Below are positions 1-10,300 of a DNA stretch of 64,000 bases, in pieces. Below the pieces are notes generated by a model, which saw only the letters and a list, made by a program, of their open reading frames with translations, had not been told where the DNA came from and did no database searches. The translations under genes and the position numbers were made by a program. Source of the DNA: Accumulibacter sp. (lineage in GTDB: Bacteria; Pseudomonadota; Gammaproteobacteria; Burkholderiales; Rhodocyclaceae); contig NZ_JAPUVI010000106.1 in assembly GCF_029255285.1 (NCBI RefSeq), positions 1 through 64,000 on the forward strand, given 5' to 3'. Each line of letters begins with the position of its first letter. Position 1 is the first letter of the stretch.

Positions 1-802
1 CACTGGACGCCCGCACCCGCGGTCACCCTTAACCCCGAGCGCAAACCAGAGACCCTCCCGAAAGGCACCCGAAGTATGCCATTGGCAGCATAAGTTCACG
101 CGACAACTAGCTTGACATTCACCGGGGACGCAAACGCACCGTCCTCCTTGCCTGCAGCGGAGCGTGGCCGGTAACCTCGACGCGGTGCTTGCTCTTCCCC
201 CCGAAGCCCCGGCACCACCGGCGACGCGACGATCCGCCTGCCGGCCGACACCGGCTTGGCCGCTGGCGCGCCGATCCGAGCTCACGGTGAAGGTGAGTGG
301 GACGAAGCTCTTGCGCCTTCACCTCGCGCCACAGCCGGCGCTGACCTTCGGGCAATCCGCTCGTCTCCTTGCCACCGCCGACGTCGCGGACGAAACGGGC
401 GTTGCCCTCCCCAACGCCACCTACCTTGCCGTCAGCGCCGTCGACTTAGCTGGCCGCCAGGAAGAGATCCACCTCGCCAAGGGCGGCGGTTTTTTCCGCC
501 TCGACATCGACCCGTGGAGCAGAAATTTCCTGGGATTCGAACAATCGCTGCGCCATCCGGGCGACGAAAGCCTGGTCGATTGCGTAGGCCTTGCGATCAA
601 CGACGACAGCTGCCTGGGCGTGAACGCCACGCGGCCGACGTTGACCGGCTGCGGCATCTGTGCGAAACGCCTCGGACGAATCGCCACGAGGTACTGGGCG
701 ATGTCGTGGCAGTACCTCGGTACCGTCATCGCCGCCACACGCAAGGGTTTGCCGCTTCCCGCCATCCCTGCCATTCCGGCTACAGCGTAGGGAAGTAAAC
801 GA
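1..802. other. unassigned, probably decayed DNA
   Basis: No recognisable complete gene. A plus-strand frame from about 164 to 790 stays open and from about 420 onward has G/C-rich third positions, but its product matches no family I know. The opposite strand is also open over 446-826. Neither has a convincing ribosome-binding site. The stretch lies directly upstream of a truncated rtcR fragment, so degraded sequence is the simplest reading. Confidence 0.4.
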
Positions 803-1030
803 TTTCGCCTCGCCTGCCCGGCGCAAGCGCGCTGGAGTGGCAACTTGCGCGAATTGTCCACCTCGGTGACGCCTCTCGCGACGCTGGCCGACGCCGGGCG
901 GATCAATGAAACCGATTTCGACGAAGAGATTTCCCGTCTGCGCCTCGCTTGGTGCGACGCACCGGACGGCGACGCGGCACAGCAGATTCCGGGCGACGAC
1001 GCCGATCGGCTGTGCAAGCAGTCGGCGTGA
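803..1030 (+). pseudogene. rtcR: 3' remnant of an RtcR-type sigma54 activator
   Basis: The frame starting at 803 reads through RWSGNLRELSTSVTPLATLA and DAGRINETDFDEEISRLRLAW to a stop at 1028-1030. This matches the region after the AAA+ domain of RtcR, the sigma54-dependent activator of the RNA-repair (rtcBA) operon: a GN(F/L)RELSxSVTRMATLADxGRI block followed by a VxEEIxRLRxxW helix. RtcR is about 530 residues and only about 75 remain. A stop at 788-790 blocks the same frame upstream, so the CARF-like sensor and ATPase parts are gone. No rtcB, rtcA or rsr gene is visible nearby. Family assignment rests on recalled motif similarity. Confidence 0.6.
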
Positions 1031-1480
1031 TTCGGTCTCGACTGGGGCCCGGTCGCGGCAGCCGACGCGCCCTTCCGCCGGGACGGCTGGCGATGCATCG
1101 GCAAACCGGCGCTACCGCCGCAACACGGTGCCCGCCCCGAACGCCGCACCATCGCCGTTCGAGACTCCAGCAGACAGATCCGATTCACTCCCGCTCTTCC
1201 CGTCGAACCGCCAAACGGTCAAAATACCACCTCTGGCGGCGTCTATTTCCCGCGTGCCGGATCGCGAACCGGCAGCGCCCGGCCGACGGTCACGACCGAG
1301 CTCGGGCGAGATGCGTCGGCAAGGTGCGATGAGGGGTTCGGGACAGCAACGGCGGGCGTCGCCGCCAGGTCATGCGCCAAGGCGTGGCGGGAAGGTCGCC
1401 TTCCCATAAGCGATTTGTTAGGCGTGTTCATGTCATTGTGTGACATGAGGAAACCCGACTGCCAGGGAGGATCAGCGTTC
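1031..1480. other. non-coding interval
   Basis: I see no supported gene or RNA. The end of the interval carries the AGGGAGG ribosome-binding site (1464-1470) of the following DUF2461 gene. Confidence 0.4.
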
Positions 1481-2155
1481 ATGTTCAGCCAAGCGACCAT
1501 CCACTTTCTCGACGAACTCGCCGCCAACAACGAGCGCCCGTGGTTCGAAGCCAACCAGGGACGCTACGAATCCCTGGTCCGCGAACCAGCGTTGCGCTTC
1601 ATTGCCGCCATGGCGCCCGAACTGGAAAGGTTTGCCCCGCGCTTTCGCGCCGACCCGCGCCGGATGGGCGGCTCGTTGATGCGCGTACACCGTGACACGC
1701 GCTTCGCGCGCGACAAGCGCCCTTACAAGACCAACATCGGTATCCAGTTCCGCCACGAACTCGGCAGGGATGTGCATGCTCCGGGTTTCTACCTGCACAT
1801 CGCGACCGACGAATGCTTCTTCGGCGCCGGCTGCTGGCATCCTGACTCCAGCGCGCTCGGGCGCATCCGCGCCCACATCACGGCCCATCCCGAGCACTGG
1901 CTGGCCGCCCGCGACGATCCGCACTTCGCCGCACACTGGACGCTGGCCGGCGAGAGCCTGGCCCGGCCGCCGCGCGGCTACACCGTCGACCATCCGGCGA
2001 TCGACGACATCAAACGCAAGGACTTCATCGGTCTGGCCGGGTTGTCGGCCGCCGAAGTCACAGCTCCTGGGCTGGTCGATCTGGCGGCACAGCGCTTCGC
2101 CGCCGCCGCTCCATTGACCCGCTTCCTCTGCGCGGCACTGGACGTTCCGTACTGA
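1481..2155 (+). CDS. DUF2461 (TIGR02453) family protein
   Basis: A 224-residue cytosolic protein whose whole length matches the DUF2461/TIGR02453 family. Family hallmarks include F(L)xELAANNxRxWFEANQ near residues 8-24, the GGSLMRVHRDTRFARDKRPY block around 66-85, the following KTNIGIQFRHE, and the FYLHI segment. The molecular function of the family is not established. I chose the ATG at 1481 because AGGGAGG lies 10 bases upstream and because the protein then begins at the usual family N-terminus. An in-frame start at 1415 would add 22 unrelated residues. The gene stands alone, with the next gene 128 bases downstream on the same strand. Confidence 0.85.
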   Translation: MFSQATIHFLDELAANNERPWFEANQGRYESLVREPALRFIAAMAPELERFAPRFRADPRRMGGSLMRVHRDTRFARDKRPYKTNIGIQFRHELGRDVHAPGFYLHIATDECFFGAGCWHPDSSALGRIRAHITAHPEHWLAARDDPHFAAHWTLAGESLARPPRGYTVDHPAIDDIKRKDFIGLAGLSAAEVTAPGLVDLAAQRFAAAAPLTRFLCAALDVPY

Positions 2156-2283
2156 AAGCGGCCACCACAGTCCGTGCGCCGAGGCCCGGAACGCCCCGCC
2201 GATCGCGGCCCGCCTCCGACCATTGGCTGTGACCTGCGGCACGTTTCGACAGACAAACGATCCTGACCAAGGCAGAACCCGCT

Positions 2284-3762
2284 ATGAACCGCCTTTTCCT
2301 GACTCGCGCAGCAAGTGCGCTCCTGCTCTGCGCCGGCGGCGCGCAAGCCGAGGCGCTGGCACCCATAGAGCGCTTGAAGATCACGGACAACGACCTGAGT
2401 TGCCAGCAGCTCTACGATGAGCGCGGCGAGATGGAGAAGATCGCCGCCGACGCCCATACCACTCAGTTTTCCGGCCAAGCTGCCGCCACCGCTGGTCAGG
2501 CGGCGGGCGTCGCCGCCGCCGAACTGGCCACCCGCGTCGGCCTGTTTGGCCCGATTGGCGGCCTCGCCGGAACCATCCTGGCCGGCATCACCAGCCGAAC
2601 GACCGCCAAGCTCGCCGAACAGCAGCTCCAGTTGAGTGCCGCGGAAGCAGCAGAACGCGAAAAACAGGCGCTCGGACGCAAGGAACACCTGACCGAACTG
2701 TTTCTCAGCAAGGGCTGTTCGGCCGGCGATCCGTCGGCCCCGGCACGGCCGCCGGCCGCTGGGCTGTCGACCGGCACCGCTGCAGCGGCAAGCGGTGTTG
2801 CATCGGTGAAGACAGCACCCTCGGTCAATAAAACACTCTCGACCGTCGCTTCGACCACTTCGCCTGCCCGATCATCCGCCATCAAGGTCGAGGTCGTCAG
2901 TCCCGAAGATCTGCGGGATTCCGGCAAGACGCTTGTCGTTCCTACCGCTTTCGTCAGCCTGCTCGCGGCCGGCCAGAGCACGGCGAGCGGCGCCCCCCCC
3001 GGCGCCCTTCGGCACGGCCAGCGCAACGGCCAGATGAGGGTCGACTACCGGGTCGGCGGAATCGACAAGGACTATGCGCAGAGCTTGGCCAAGGCCGCTT
3101 ATGAAGACTTCATCGGACAACTGCGGCAGGCAGGCTATACCGTTCTTACCTACGCCGACGTCAGGGAACGGGACTATGTTCGCAACGCACAGCGCGAGGC
3201 CGCCGACTCGATGCCCAGCCGATCGGAATTCGACGGGACGCATGTTACGGCCGCGCCAAGTGACCAACAGCATTTCAAGAGCGGGCTGAGCTTCGGTGTC
3301 TTGGCCGAGTTTCAGTCCGGCGGCAGGAGCAGGTTTCCGGACGCGACGCTGGTCATTCCGAGCTATGTCTTCAGTTCGCCCCAGGTATGGGCTCGCGGTA
3401 GCCAGGCTGAGCGGCCGGATTCCGTTTCCGGCGTGCTGACGCCGGGAATGAATCTGATCTTCGCCAGCGCGTATTGGCTCGGGCAAAGCACCACGCGGAC
3501 GACCCCAGGCTTCCCCGGAGCGGTAACCAGGGAAGCCATGCTCGACGTCAGCGAAAAGGCAGGCGAGCTCACCCGGACGGCGGACGCCACGCCCCTTGCC
3601 ACCGATTTTTCGGGCAGCCCGAACGGCGCCGGCAAGGGGCCGCAGCGTTCAGCGGCGTTTCTCTTCACGATCGACCGCGAAGCCTATGCGCAAGGAGTGA
3701 TGACGGCGGTGCGCCAGTTCAACGCCGAAGTAGCCAGGCTGGCGGCGGCCGCCGCCCGCTGA
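2284..3762 (+). CDS. uncharacterised exported protein
   Basis: A 492-residue protein with a clear Sec signal peptide (MNRLFLTRAASALLLCAGGAQA, cleavage after about residue 22). Residues about 55-110 are Ala/Gly rich with two weakly hydrophobic stretches that could insert into a membrane, followed by a helical segment. Residues about 150-195 are a low-complexity Ala/Ser/Thr/Pro linker. The C-terminal half (about 200-490) looks globular, with an ordered alpha/beta pattern and a segment FPDATLVIPSYVFSSPQVW. I do not recognise a family. It ends 33 bases from the convergent end of the kinase at 3796. Most likely periplasmic or envelope-associated. Confidence 0.75.
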   Translation: MNRLFLTRAASALLLCAGGAQAEALAPIERLKITDNDLSCQQLYDERGEMEKIAADAHTTQFSGQAAATAGQAAGVAAAELATRVGLFGPIGGLAGTILAGITSRTTAKLAEQQLQLSAAEAAEREKQALGRKEHLTELFLSKGCSAGDPSAPARPPAAGLSTGTAAAASGVASVKTAPSVNKTLSTVASTTSPARSSAIKVEVVSPEDLRDSGKTLVVPTAFVSLLAAGQSTASGAPPGALRHGQRNGQMRVDYRVGGIDKDYAQSLAKAAYEDFIGQLRQAGYTVLTYADVRERDYVRNAQREAADSMPSRSEFDGTHVTAAPSDQQHFKSGLSFGVLAEFQSGGRSRFPDATLVIPSYVFSSPQVWARGSQAERPDSVSGVLTPGMNLIFASAYWLGQSTTRTTPGFPGAVTREAMLDVSEKAGELTRTADATPLATDFSGSPNGAGKGPQRSAAFLFTIDREAYAQGVMTAVRQFNAEVARLAAAAAR

Positions 3763-3795
3763 CCGAAACCGGCTACGGCTGAAGGCCGCGCGCCC

Positions 3796-5634
3796 TCAGT
3801 CCTTCTGCAGCAGGTTCCACAGATCCTCGAACTGGAACTCGTCGCTCATGCGTCCGATACGCCTGACAAGTTGCGGTCGATCGCCTTCGACACGTGCCAG
3901 GACGGCCCTGACCTTCTCCGGGTTCAGTTCTGCCACTGCTTCGCGCAGGGCCAGTTTGACCTCGAACGGCAGATCCGCGATTCCGACGGCGGCTTCCGCC
4001 GCCTCGCTGGCCGCCGCGGGGCCGGTTTCGTCCGGCTGGCGATATCGGAAATGCAGCCCGAGATGCGCCGCCAGCACATCGAACAGTTCTCTCTCCCGCA
4101 CCGGTTTACGCAGGAAATCGCTGATTCCGGCCGACATCGCCGTGCGCCGTTGCTCTTCGAGGGCGCTGGCCGAAAACACCACGATCTTTGGCGGCGGCTT
4201 GCCAAGCTGCGCCTTGATCCGCTGCGCGGCTTGCAAGCCATCCAGTTTCGGCATTCGCCAGTCCATGATGACCAGATCGGGAGCGAAACTCGCCGACAGT
4301 TCGACCGCCTCGATGCCGTCAGCCGCTTCGGCGAGGATAAAGCCGAGCGGGCTCAGGACCTGGACCAGCAACTGGCGCGCATCCGCGTCGTCATCGGCAA
4401 TCAGGATACGTTTGCCGTGATCGAGCGCGCTCGGTGTCGAGTCGTTCTCGTCCGGCACCGTCTCGACCTCTTCGAGCACCGGCAGCAGCAGGACAAAACG
4501 GAAGGTCGAGCCGACGCCGGGAGTCGATTCGACTTCGAGCTCGCCACCCATCATCGTCAGGTACTGCCGCGTGATGGCCAGCCCCAGGCCGGTACCGGAA
4601 GAGGTGGAATGAGTCACGATCTGGGTGAAGGGTTCGAAGATTCGTTTCTGGTCCTCGGGCGCGATGCCGATTCCCGTGTCCCGTACTTCGACGGCCAGTC
4701 GTAAGGCGCCGTTTTCGGCGGGCTCGCCGTCAACGGCGAGGGTGACGCTGCCTTGCCGGGTGAAGTTGATGGCGTTGCCGAGAAGATTGAGCAGAACTTG
4801 CCGCAGCTTGGTCGCGTCGACGCGCAGTGCACCCGGCAGTCGCTTGATGTCCGCCGTCAGGGCGAGTCCGGCGCGCAGAGCGCGCGCTTGCAGCAGCTCG
4901 ACGACATCGCGCATCAGCCGTCCGACGTCGGTTGCTCCCTCCAGGAGCTCGACACGCCCAGCCTCGATTTTCGAGATTTCGAGCACATCATTGATCAAGG
5001 CCAGCAGATGATCGCCCGAGCGATTGATGATCTCGAGGTTCTTCCGGTCGGTCTCGCCGAGCGTCTTGGACTTGGCCATCAGTTCGGAAAACCCGATGAT
5101 CGCGTTGAGCGGTGTGCGCAGCTCGTGGCTCATGTTCGAAACAAAGGCGCTCTTCGCGCGACTTGCCGCTTCGGCGCGGTTCAAGGCGGCGATCAAGGCA
5201 AGTTCCTGTTGGCGCAACTGTTCGACCGTCGCCGCCAGGTGGCTCTCACGAGCATGAAGAATCTGGTACAAGCGCACCCTGGAAAGCAGAAGATTGTCTT
5301 CTAACGGTTTGGTCAGATAGTCCACCGCGCCGAGGGCGAAACCTCTTTTGACAAACTCGTCAGCCTTGAACACCGCGGTCACGAAGATGATCGGAATGTT
5401 CCGCGTGCGCTCCGTCATCTGAAGGTGACGCGCCGTGTCGAATCCGTCCATACCGGGCATCTGGATATCGAGCAAGATCAGGTGCACGTTGCGCGCAACG
5501 GTTTGCATCAGCGCCTCCTCGCCGGAAGCGGCCTCGATGACCTCGCAACCACTCAAGCGGGAAAGCAGCGCACGTAACGTGAATCGGTTGTTGGCGTTGT
5601 CGTCTACCACAAGAATCAGGAAGTTCTCAGGCAT
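3796..5634 (-). CDS. hybrid response regulator/histidine kinase (REC-HisKA-HATPase-REC)
   Basis: A 612-residue soluble protein. An N-terminal receiver domain has acidic pair DD at 11-12 and phospho-acceptor Asp56 in LLDIQMPGMDG. A short coiled coil leads to HisKA with His170 in MSHELRTPLNAIIGF, then an HATPase domain with the N box, DTGIGI and GTGLGLAI motifs. A second receiver follows (IADDDADARQLL, with the acceptor Asp in MDWRMPKLDG). The last 60 residues form a helical tail. No membrane segment is present, so it acts in the cytosol and probably takes its signal through REC1. Its ATG overlaps the end of the upstream CheB-CheR gene (ATGCCTGA, 5627-5634), which implies translational coupling. 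The start at 5634 puts the receiver at the normal position. It is the last gene of a three-gene signalling operon. Confidence 0.93.
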   Translation of the reverse strand: MPENFLILVVDDNANNRFTLRALLSRLSGCEVIEAASGEEALMQTVARNVHLILLDIQMPGMDGFDTARHLQMTERTRNIPIIFVTAVFKADEFVKRGFALGAVDYLTKPLEDNLLLSRVRLYQILHARESHLAATVEQLRQQELALIAALNRAEAASRAKSAFVSNMSHELRTPLNAIIGFSELMAKSKTLGETDRKNLEIINRSGDHLLALINDVLEISKIEAGRVELLEGATDVGRLMRDVVELLQARALRAGLALTADIKRLPGALRVDATKLRQVLLNLLGNAINFTRQGSVTLAVDGEPAENGALRLAVEVRDTGIGIAPEDQKRIFEPFTQIVTHSTSSGTGLGLAITRQYLTMMGGELEVESTPGVGSTFRFVLLLPVLEEVETVPDENDSTPSALDHGKRILIADDDADARQLLVQVLSPLGFILAEAADGIEAVELSASFAPDLVIMDWRMPKLDGLQAAQRIKAQLGKPPPKIVVFSASALEEQRRTAMSAGISDFLRKPVRERELFDVLAAHLGLHFRYRQPDETGPAAASEAAEAAVGIADLPFEVKLALREAVAELNPEKVRAVLARVEGDRPQLVRRIGRMSDEFQFEDLWNLLQKD

Positions 5635-7336
5635 ACGCGCCGCCTCTCTGCAGGCGGTAGATGTGCGCGCTAGTCGAATGAGGTACGAGGCCATGCTCGC
5701 TGGCCATATGGATCAGGCCGTCGCGTGGACCGAGCACGAGAAAGCCGTCCGGATGCAGCGAGCGCGCGAACAAGGCAAGGACTCTCCGCTGGGTCTCCTT
5801 ATCAAAATAGATCATAACGTTGCGGCAGACGATGAGTTGGAATTCATTGAACACTCCTTCGCTGAGCAGTGAGTGGCGGTGAAAAAGGACCGTCTGCCGC
5901 AAGCGTTCCCGCACTTTCAGACAGCGACCGTAATGCTCTACGTAATCATCGAAGCGACCCGGCCCGCCACTGGCCAGGTAGTCGCGGCGACTATCGGCCA
6001 AACCTGCGGTGGGAAACAGACCGCCCTTGCCGAGATCGAGGTAGTACGCGTTGAGATCCGTGGCGAAGAGGCGCGTTCGCGGCAGGAGCCCCAGTTCGTC
6101 GAGCAGGATCGCCAGTGAAAAGGCTTCCTCGCCGGTGGCACAGCCAGCGGACCAGATCTTGAGGACCGGAAAGCTCGCCAGGTAGGGCAGGATATCGTCG
6201 CGCAGCAGCCGGAATTGCTCGGGGTGACGGAAAAAGCCGGTTACGCCGACCGAGATTTCGGCCGCCAGGCGCTCGAACAGCGGACGCTGCGACAGGACGG
6301 CGCGCTGAAAATCGGCAAAACCCGGCAAGCCGAACTGTCCCATCAGGTTCTTCAGTCGCCTTTCGAGACTGTCCCGCTGGTAACCACGCAAGTCGTAGTC
6401 GTACTGACGCCACAGCGCTTCGAGAAACAAATCCAGCAGGCGGCCGCTTGGCGCCGCCTGAAACCCGGCGATCGCCGCCGCGACGAAGCTCGTTATCCCG
6501 GCGCACTTCATGACGTGGTCGAAACGCCCGGCCACCCAAGCAGCATCGGGCAGCACGCGCGCTGCGCCACACTCGTCGCCGTCCTCGACGACGACGCAGG
6601 CCCCGACCTCCTTGAGAGCAGCGCAACCCGCGACCCCGTCGTTACCGAAACCGCACAGCAGTACCCCCAGGCACTGCTCGCGGTACTCGCCGGCGACCGA
6701 TTCGAAGAGCACATCGATCGACGGCCGGGCATGGTTGACCTTGCCGTCGCGGGTGAGATAGACCAGCCCATGCGCGACTTTAAGGTGACACCCCGGTGGC
6801 GCGACATAGATGGTCGACGTTTCGACCGCCACCAGGTGCTGTGGCATCACCACCCGATAATCGGTGCGCACCTGGAGCAATCGGTCGAGCAGGTTGATCT
6901 GGTCTTCCCGCACGTGCTGCGCGACAAAAACCGTCGTCTCGCCGGCCGGTAAACCGCTGACAATTTGCAGCAGTTTATCCAGGCTCTGTGCCGAGCCTCC
7001 GACCACCAGTGCCCGGCAACGGGCCAAAGGCGCCGGCGGACTCGGACCGGCAACCTGTCGCACCGGCAAACCGAGGCGCATCAGGCAATGCGCCAACAGC
7101 GGACGATAGGCGACGATGATTAGCGGCTGACCATGGTCGAGCAGCCGGATCAGCGCCTCGACAACTGGCGCGGGCAAGGTTTCGGCGTCGTAGACGTCCA
7201 CTTCGAAAGGCTCGTCCGCTTTTGCCTCGTACGCGGCCAACAACGACAACAACTCGGCTTGTTCGGCAGCCGACGTGAGACGACCGAGAACGCCGACCCG
7301 GTTCGCCTGGCCAGTGGACAGCAGAGCGGTGCTCAT
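5627..7336 (-). CDS. CheB-CheR fusion (methylesterase plus methyltransferase)
   Basis: A 569-residue fusion. Residues 1 to about 105 match nothing I know. A CheB methylesterase domain follows (about 108-300) with the Ser/His/Asp triad motifs VVGGSAQS, FVAQHV and GFGNDGVAG. The CheR domain (about 305-560) has the N-terminal helical part, the SAM-binding IWSAGCATGEEAFSLA, FATDLN and VCRNVMIYF. CheB and CheR normally deamidate/demethylate and methylate glutamates of chemoreceptors. No receptor, cheA or cheW lies nearby, and this CheB has no receiver. The two flanking genes are hybrid kinases: one ends 7 bases upstream, and the other starts inside this gene's end. A GTG at 7357, overlapping the upstream gene, is an alternative start. 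I infer a non-canonical adaptation or signalling module. Confidence 0.88.
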   Translation of the reverse strand: MSTALLSTGQANRVGVLGRLTSAAEQAELLSLLAAYEAKADEPFEVDVYDAETLPAPVVEALIRLLDHGQPLIIVAYRPLLAHCLMRLGLPVRQVAGPSPPAPLARCRALVVGGSAQSLDKLLQIVSGLPAGETTVFVAQHVREDQINLLDRLLQVRTDYRVVMPQHLVAVETSTIYVAPPGCHLKVAHGLVYLTRDGKVNHARPSIDVLFESVAGEYREQCLGVLLCGFGNDGVAGCAALKEVGACVVVEDGDECGAARVLPDAAWVAGRFDHVMKCAGITSFVAAAIAGFQAAPSGRLLDLFLEALWRQYDYDLRGYQRDSLERRLKNLMGQFGLPGFADFQRAVLSQRPLFERLAAEISVGVTGFFRHPEQFRLLRDDILPYLASFPVLKIWSAGCATGEEAFSLAILLDELGLLPRTRLFATDLNAYYLDLGKGGLFPTAGLADSRRDYLASGGPGRFDDYVEHYGRCLKVRERLRQTVLFHRHSLLSEGVFNEFQLIVCRNVMIYFDKETQRRVLALFARSLHPDGFLVLGPRDGLIHMASEHGLVPHSTSAHIYRLQRGGAYA

Positions 7337-7343
7337 GCCGGAC

Positions 7344-10300
7344 TCAGCGCTTCGCACACCATAGGGACGCCATGTTGACCAGAACTTCGTAGTCTACCGG
7401 CTTCGAAAGGTAGTCGTCGGCGCCCGCCGCCAGCACACTCTTCTTGTCTTCCGGCAGCGCCTTGGCAGTCAAGGCAACAATCGGGATGTTGGCCAGACCG
7501 GGTGTGCCGCGAATGGCGGCGATCGTCTGATAGCCATCCATCTCGGGCATCATGATGTCAGTGATGACCAGATCGACCGCGGCCTGGGCCAGCAGCACCA
7601 GCGCCTGCTTCCCGTTGATCGCGCTGCGCACGCTGGCGCCGTTCTGCTCGAGGGCGGCCGTGATGACGAACAGGTTGCGTGGATCGTCGTCGACCACCAG
7701 GATGCTTCGCCCGGCGAGACGCTGGTGACCATCCTCGACTGTCGTGCTGGGCGCCGCTTGCGGCACTTCGAGCAGGAAACGCTCGATATTGCGCAGCAAG
7801 CGCTGATCGGCCTGCGGCGTGTTGACGATGATGCTGTCGCTGTAGCTGCGCAGGCGCGCCTCGTCCGCTTCGCTCACCGGCTGCGGCGAGAAAAACAGAA
7901 TAGCCGTCTCCGGGCTCGCCTGGCGGATGCTTTCGGCAATCGCCACTCCCTCGTCCGCCCCCTGCCCGCTCAGCGCGACCAGTGCCAAGCGCCAGCGGTG
8001 CTCGCGTAGCGCGGCGCGCAACGCCTCACCGGCAGCGCATTGCCGCACCTGGCCGAAACGCGGACCGATGATACGCAACACTTCGGCGGCGTCTATCGCG
8101 CCGCTGCCGACCACCAGGACGGCAGATCGCGCCGCCATCACCTCGCTTTCGACACGAGCGATCTGATCGGCGTTGACCGGCTTTTGCAGGTAGCCGACGA
8201 TTCCCTGGCGCAGCAGTGCCGCGTCGCGGTCGCGCGCCGACACGACATACACCGGAATAGGCGCCAGATCACTCGACTTTATGGCATGCAGGACTTCGCT
8301 GCCATCCATATCCGGCAAGCCGAGGTCGAGCAATATACCCGCTGGTCGATGCCGGCGCGCCAGTTCGATGCCATCAGCCCCGTTCGCCGCAAGCAGCGTT
8401 TTGTAACCAAGTTTGCGGTTGAGCTGCCGCAAGGCATCGCCGAACGCCAGGTCGTCGTCGATCAGCAGGATCGCCTGATCGCCCGGAGCCAATTGGTCGC
8501 GATCGTCGAGCGGAGCGATCACCCGCTCGGCTGCCGTCGGCGGCGGCGCCGGCGGTGCCGCTGCGGCAAGCGGCTGATCTGTGGGGTTTTCCGGTAGCCG
8601 CAGGCTGAATACGCTGCCTTCGCCAAGTGCGCTTGCCAGCTCGATGGTCCCGCCCAGCAACTGCGCAAGGCGCAGGCTGATCGTCAAGCCCAGGCCAGTA
8701 CCACCATATTGGCGCGAGGTCGAGCCATCCGCCTGACGAAAGGCTTCGAAGATCAAGGCCTGTTTCTCGAGGGGAATCCCGATTCCCGTGTCGCGGACCT
8801 CTATCCGGATCGGTAGCGCGTCGCCAGAACAACGTTCGAGCCGCAGACTGACGCCTCCTTTCTTGGTGAACTTCAACGCGTTGGACAACAGGTTCCGCAG
8901 AATCTGGCCGATCTTGTCCACATCGCTGACGAAACTGCCCCGGATGTGGTCCTCGACGTCGAAGGTCAGGCCGCGCTCGTGCGCCGCAGGTTCGAACAGG
9001 TCGCGGCAACTCTCGCTCAGCGCCGCGCTGTCAACCCGCGCCGGATGAACTTCCATGTGTCCGGCCTCGACCTTGGAAAGATCGAGCACGTCGTTGATCA
9101 GATGCAGAAGATCCTCTCCCGAGCGATGGATGACTTCGGCCTGCTTGACCTCGTCGCTGCTCAGGCGACCGCCGGCGTTGCCGGCGATCATCTTGGAAAG
9201 CAGAATGATGGCATTGAGTGGCGTGCGCAGTTCGTGCGACATGTTGGCCAGAAACTCGGATTTGTACTGGCTGGACAATTCGAGTTGCCGCGCCTTGGCG
9301 TCCAGTTCTTCACGCGAGCTGCGCAATTCGAGGTTGCTCTGTTCGAGTCGCTTCTGTTGCTGCTCGAGTTGCGAATTGGTCTGTTCGAGTTCCTCACTCT
9401 GCTGCTGTACCTGCTGCTGCTGCTCCTCGAGTTGCACATTGCTCTGTCGCAACTCCTCGGCCTGTTGCTGCAACTGCTGCTGCTGTTCCTCCATGCGGGC
9501 ATTCGCTTCCTGCAGGCGCTCGCTCTGTTGCCTGGCCTCCTTTTCTGCACGTTCCGCCACCACCAGCAACTGGCGAACGTTTTCCTGCTGTTCCGCCGCC
9601 TGCAGAAACGAGGCGATCATGTCGGCCGCACCGAGCAGGAACTCGCGCTGCAGTTCATCGAAACGCTCGAAACTGGCCAGTTCGACCACACCCAGCAATA
9701 GCCCTTCGCGCAGCAACGGATAGGTGTAGGTATAGCAGGGAAGCGCGCTCAGCGTTCCGGTGACGACCGGTGCGGCATCCGGGTCGACAGCGGTCAGGAT
9801 AATCGGTTTTTTCTCGCGCGCCACTTGGCCGACCGCACCTTCGCCAACGGCGAATCGATTCCCCAGGCGGGGACGCTCGGTGTACATGTAGCTCGCCAGC
9901 AGATCGAGGCAATTCTCCTGAGGCCGAAAGACGTAAAGCACGCCGCGCCCCGCCGCGAGGTAGCGGCCAACGACACGGATTGCCGTGTCAGCCACCTGCT
10001 GCGGCGAGAGGCCGCCCGTCAACTCGGTCGACAAATGATTGTAGCCGTCCTTGATCCAGTTGCGACCGACGTCCGCCAGCTTGCTCGCACGCAGCATGCG
10101 GTTCATGCTGTCGATCGACTTGCCGAGCTGGTCGTGTTCGGACAGCAGCGGGACATCCTCGGAGAAGTCGCCTCGACCGATGGCCTCGGCGCGTACCGCA
10201 AGGCGCGCCAGCGTACCGATCATCGAATTGATCGAACAGGCCATGCTCTCCGTATCGCCGGGCTCGATCGGCAGCAAGGTAGACAAATCGCCACCCGACA

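Noticed and set aside
421-1188. A 255-codon minus-strand frame across the first kilobase
   Set aside because: It crosses the rtcR fragment and the open plus frame, lacks a ribosome-binding site and matches no family.
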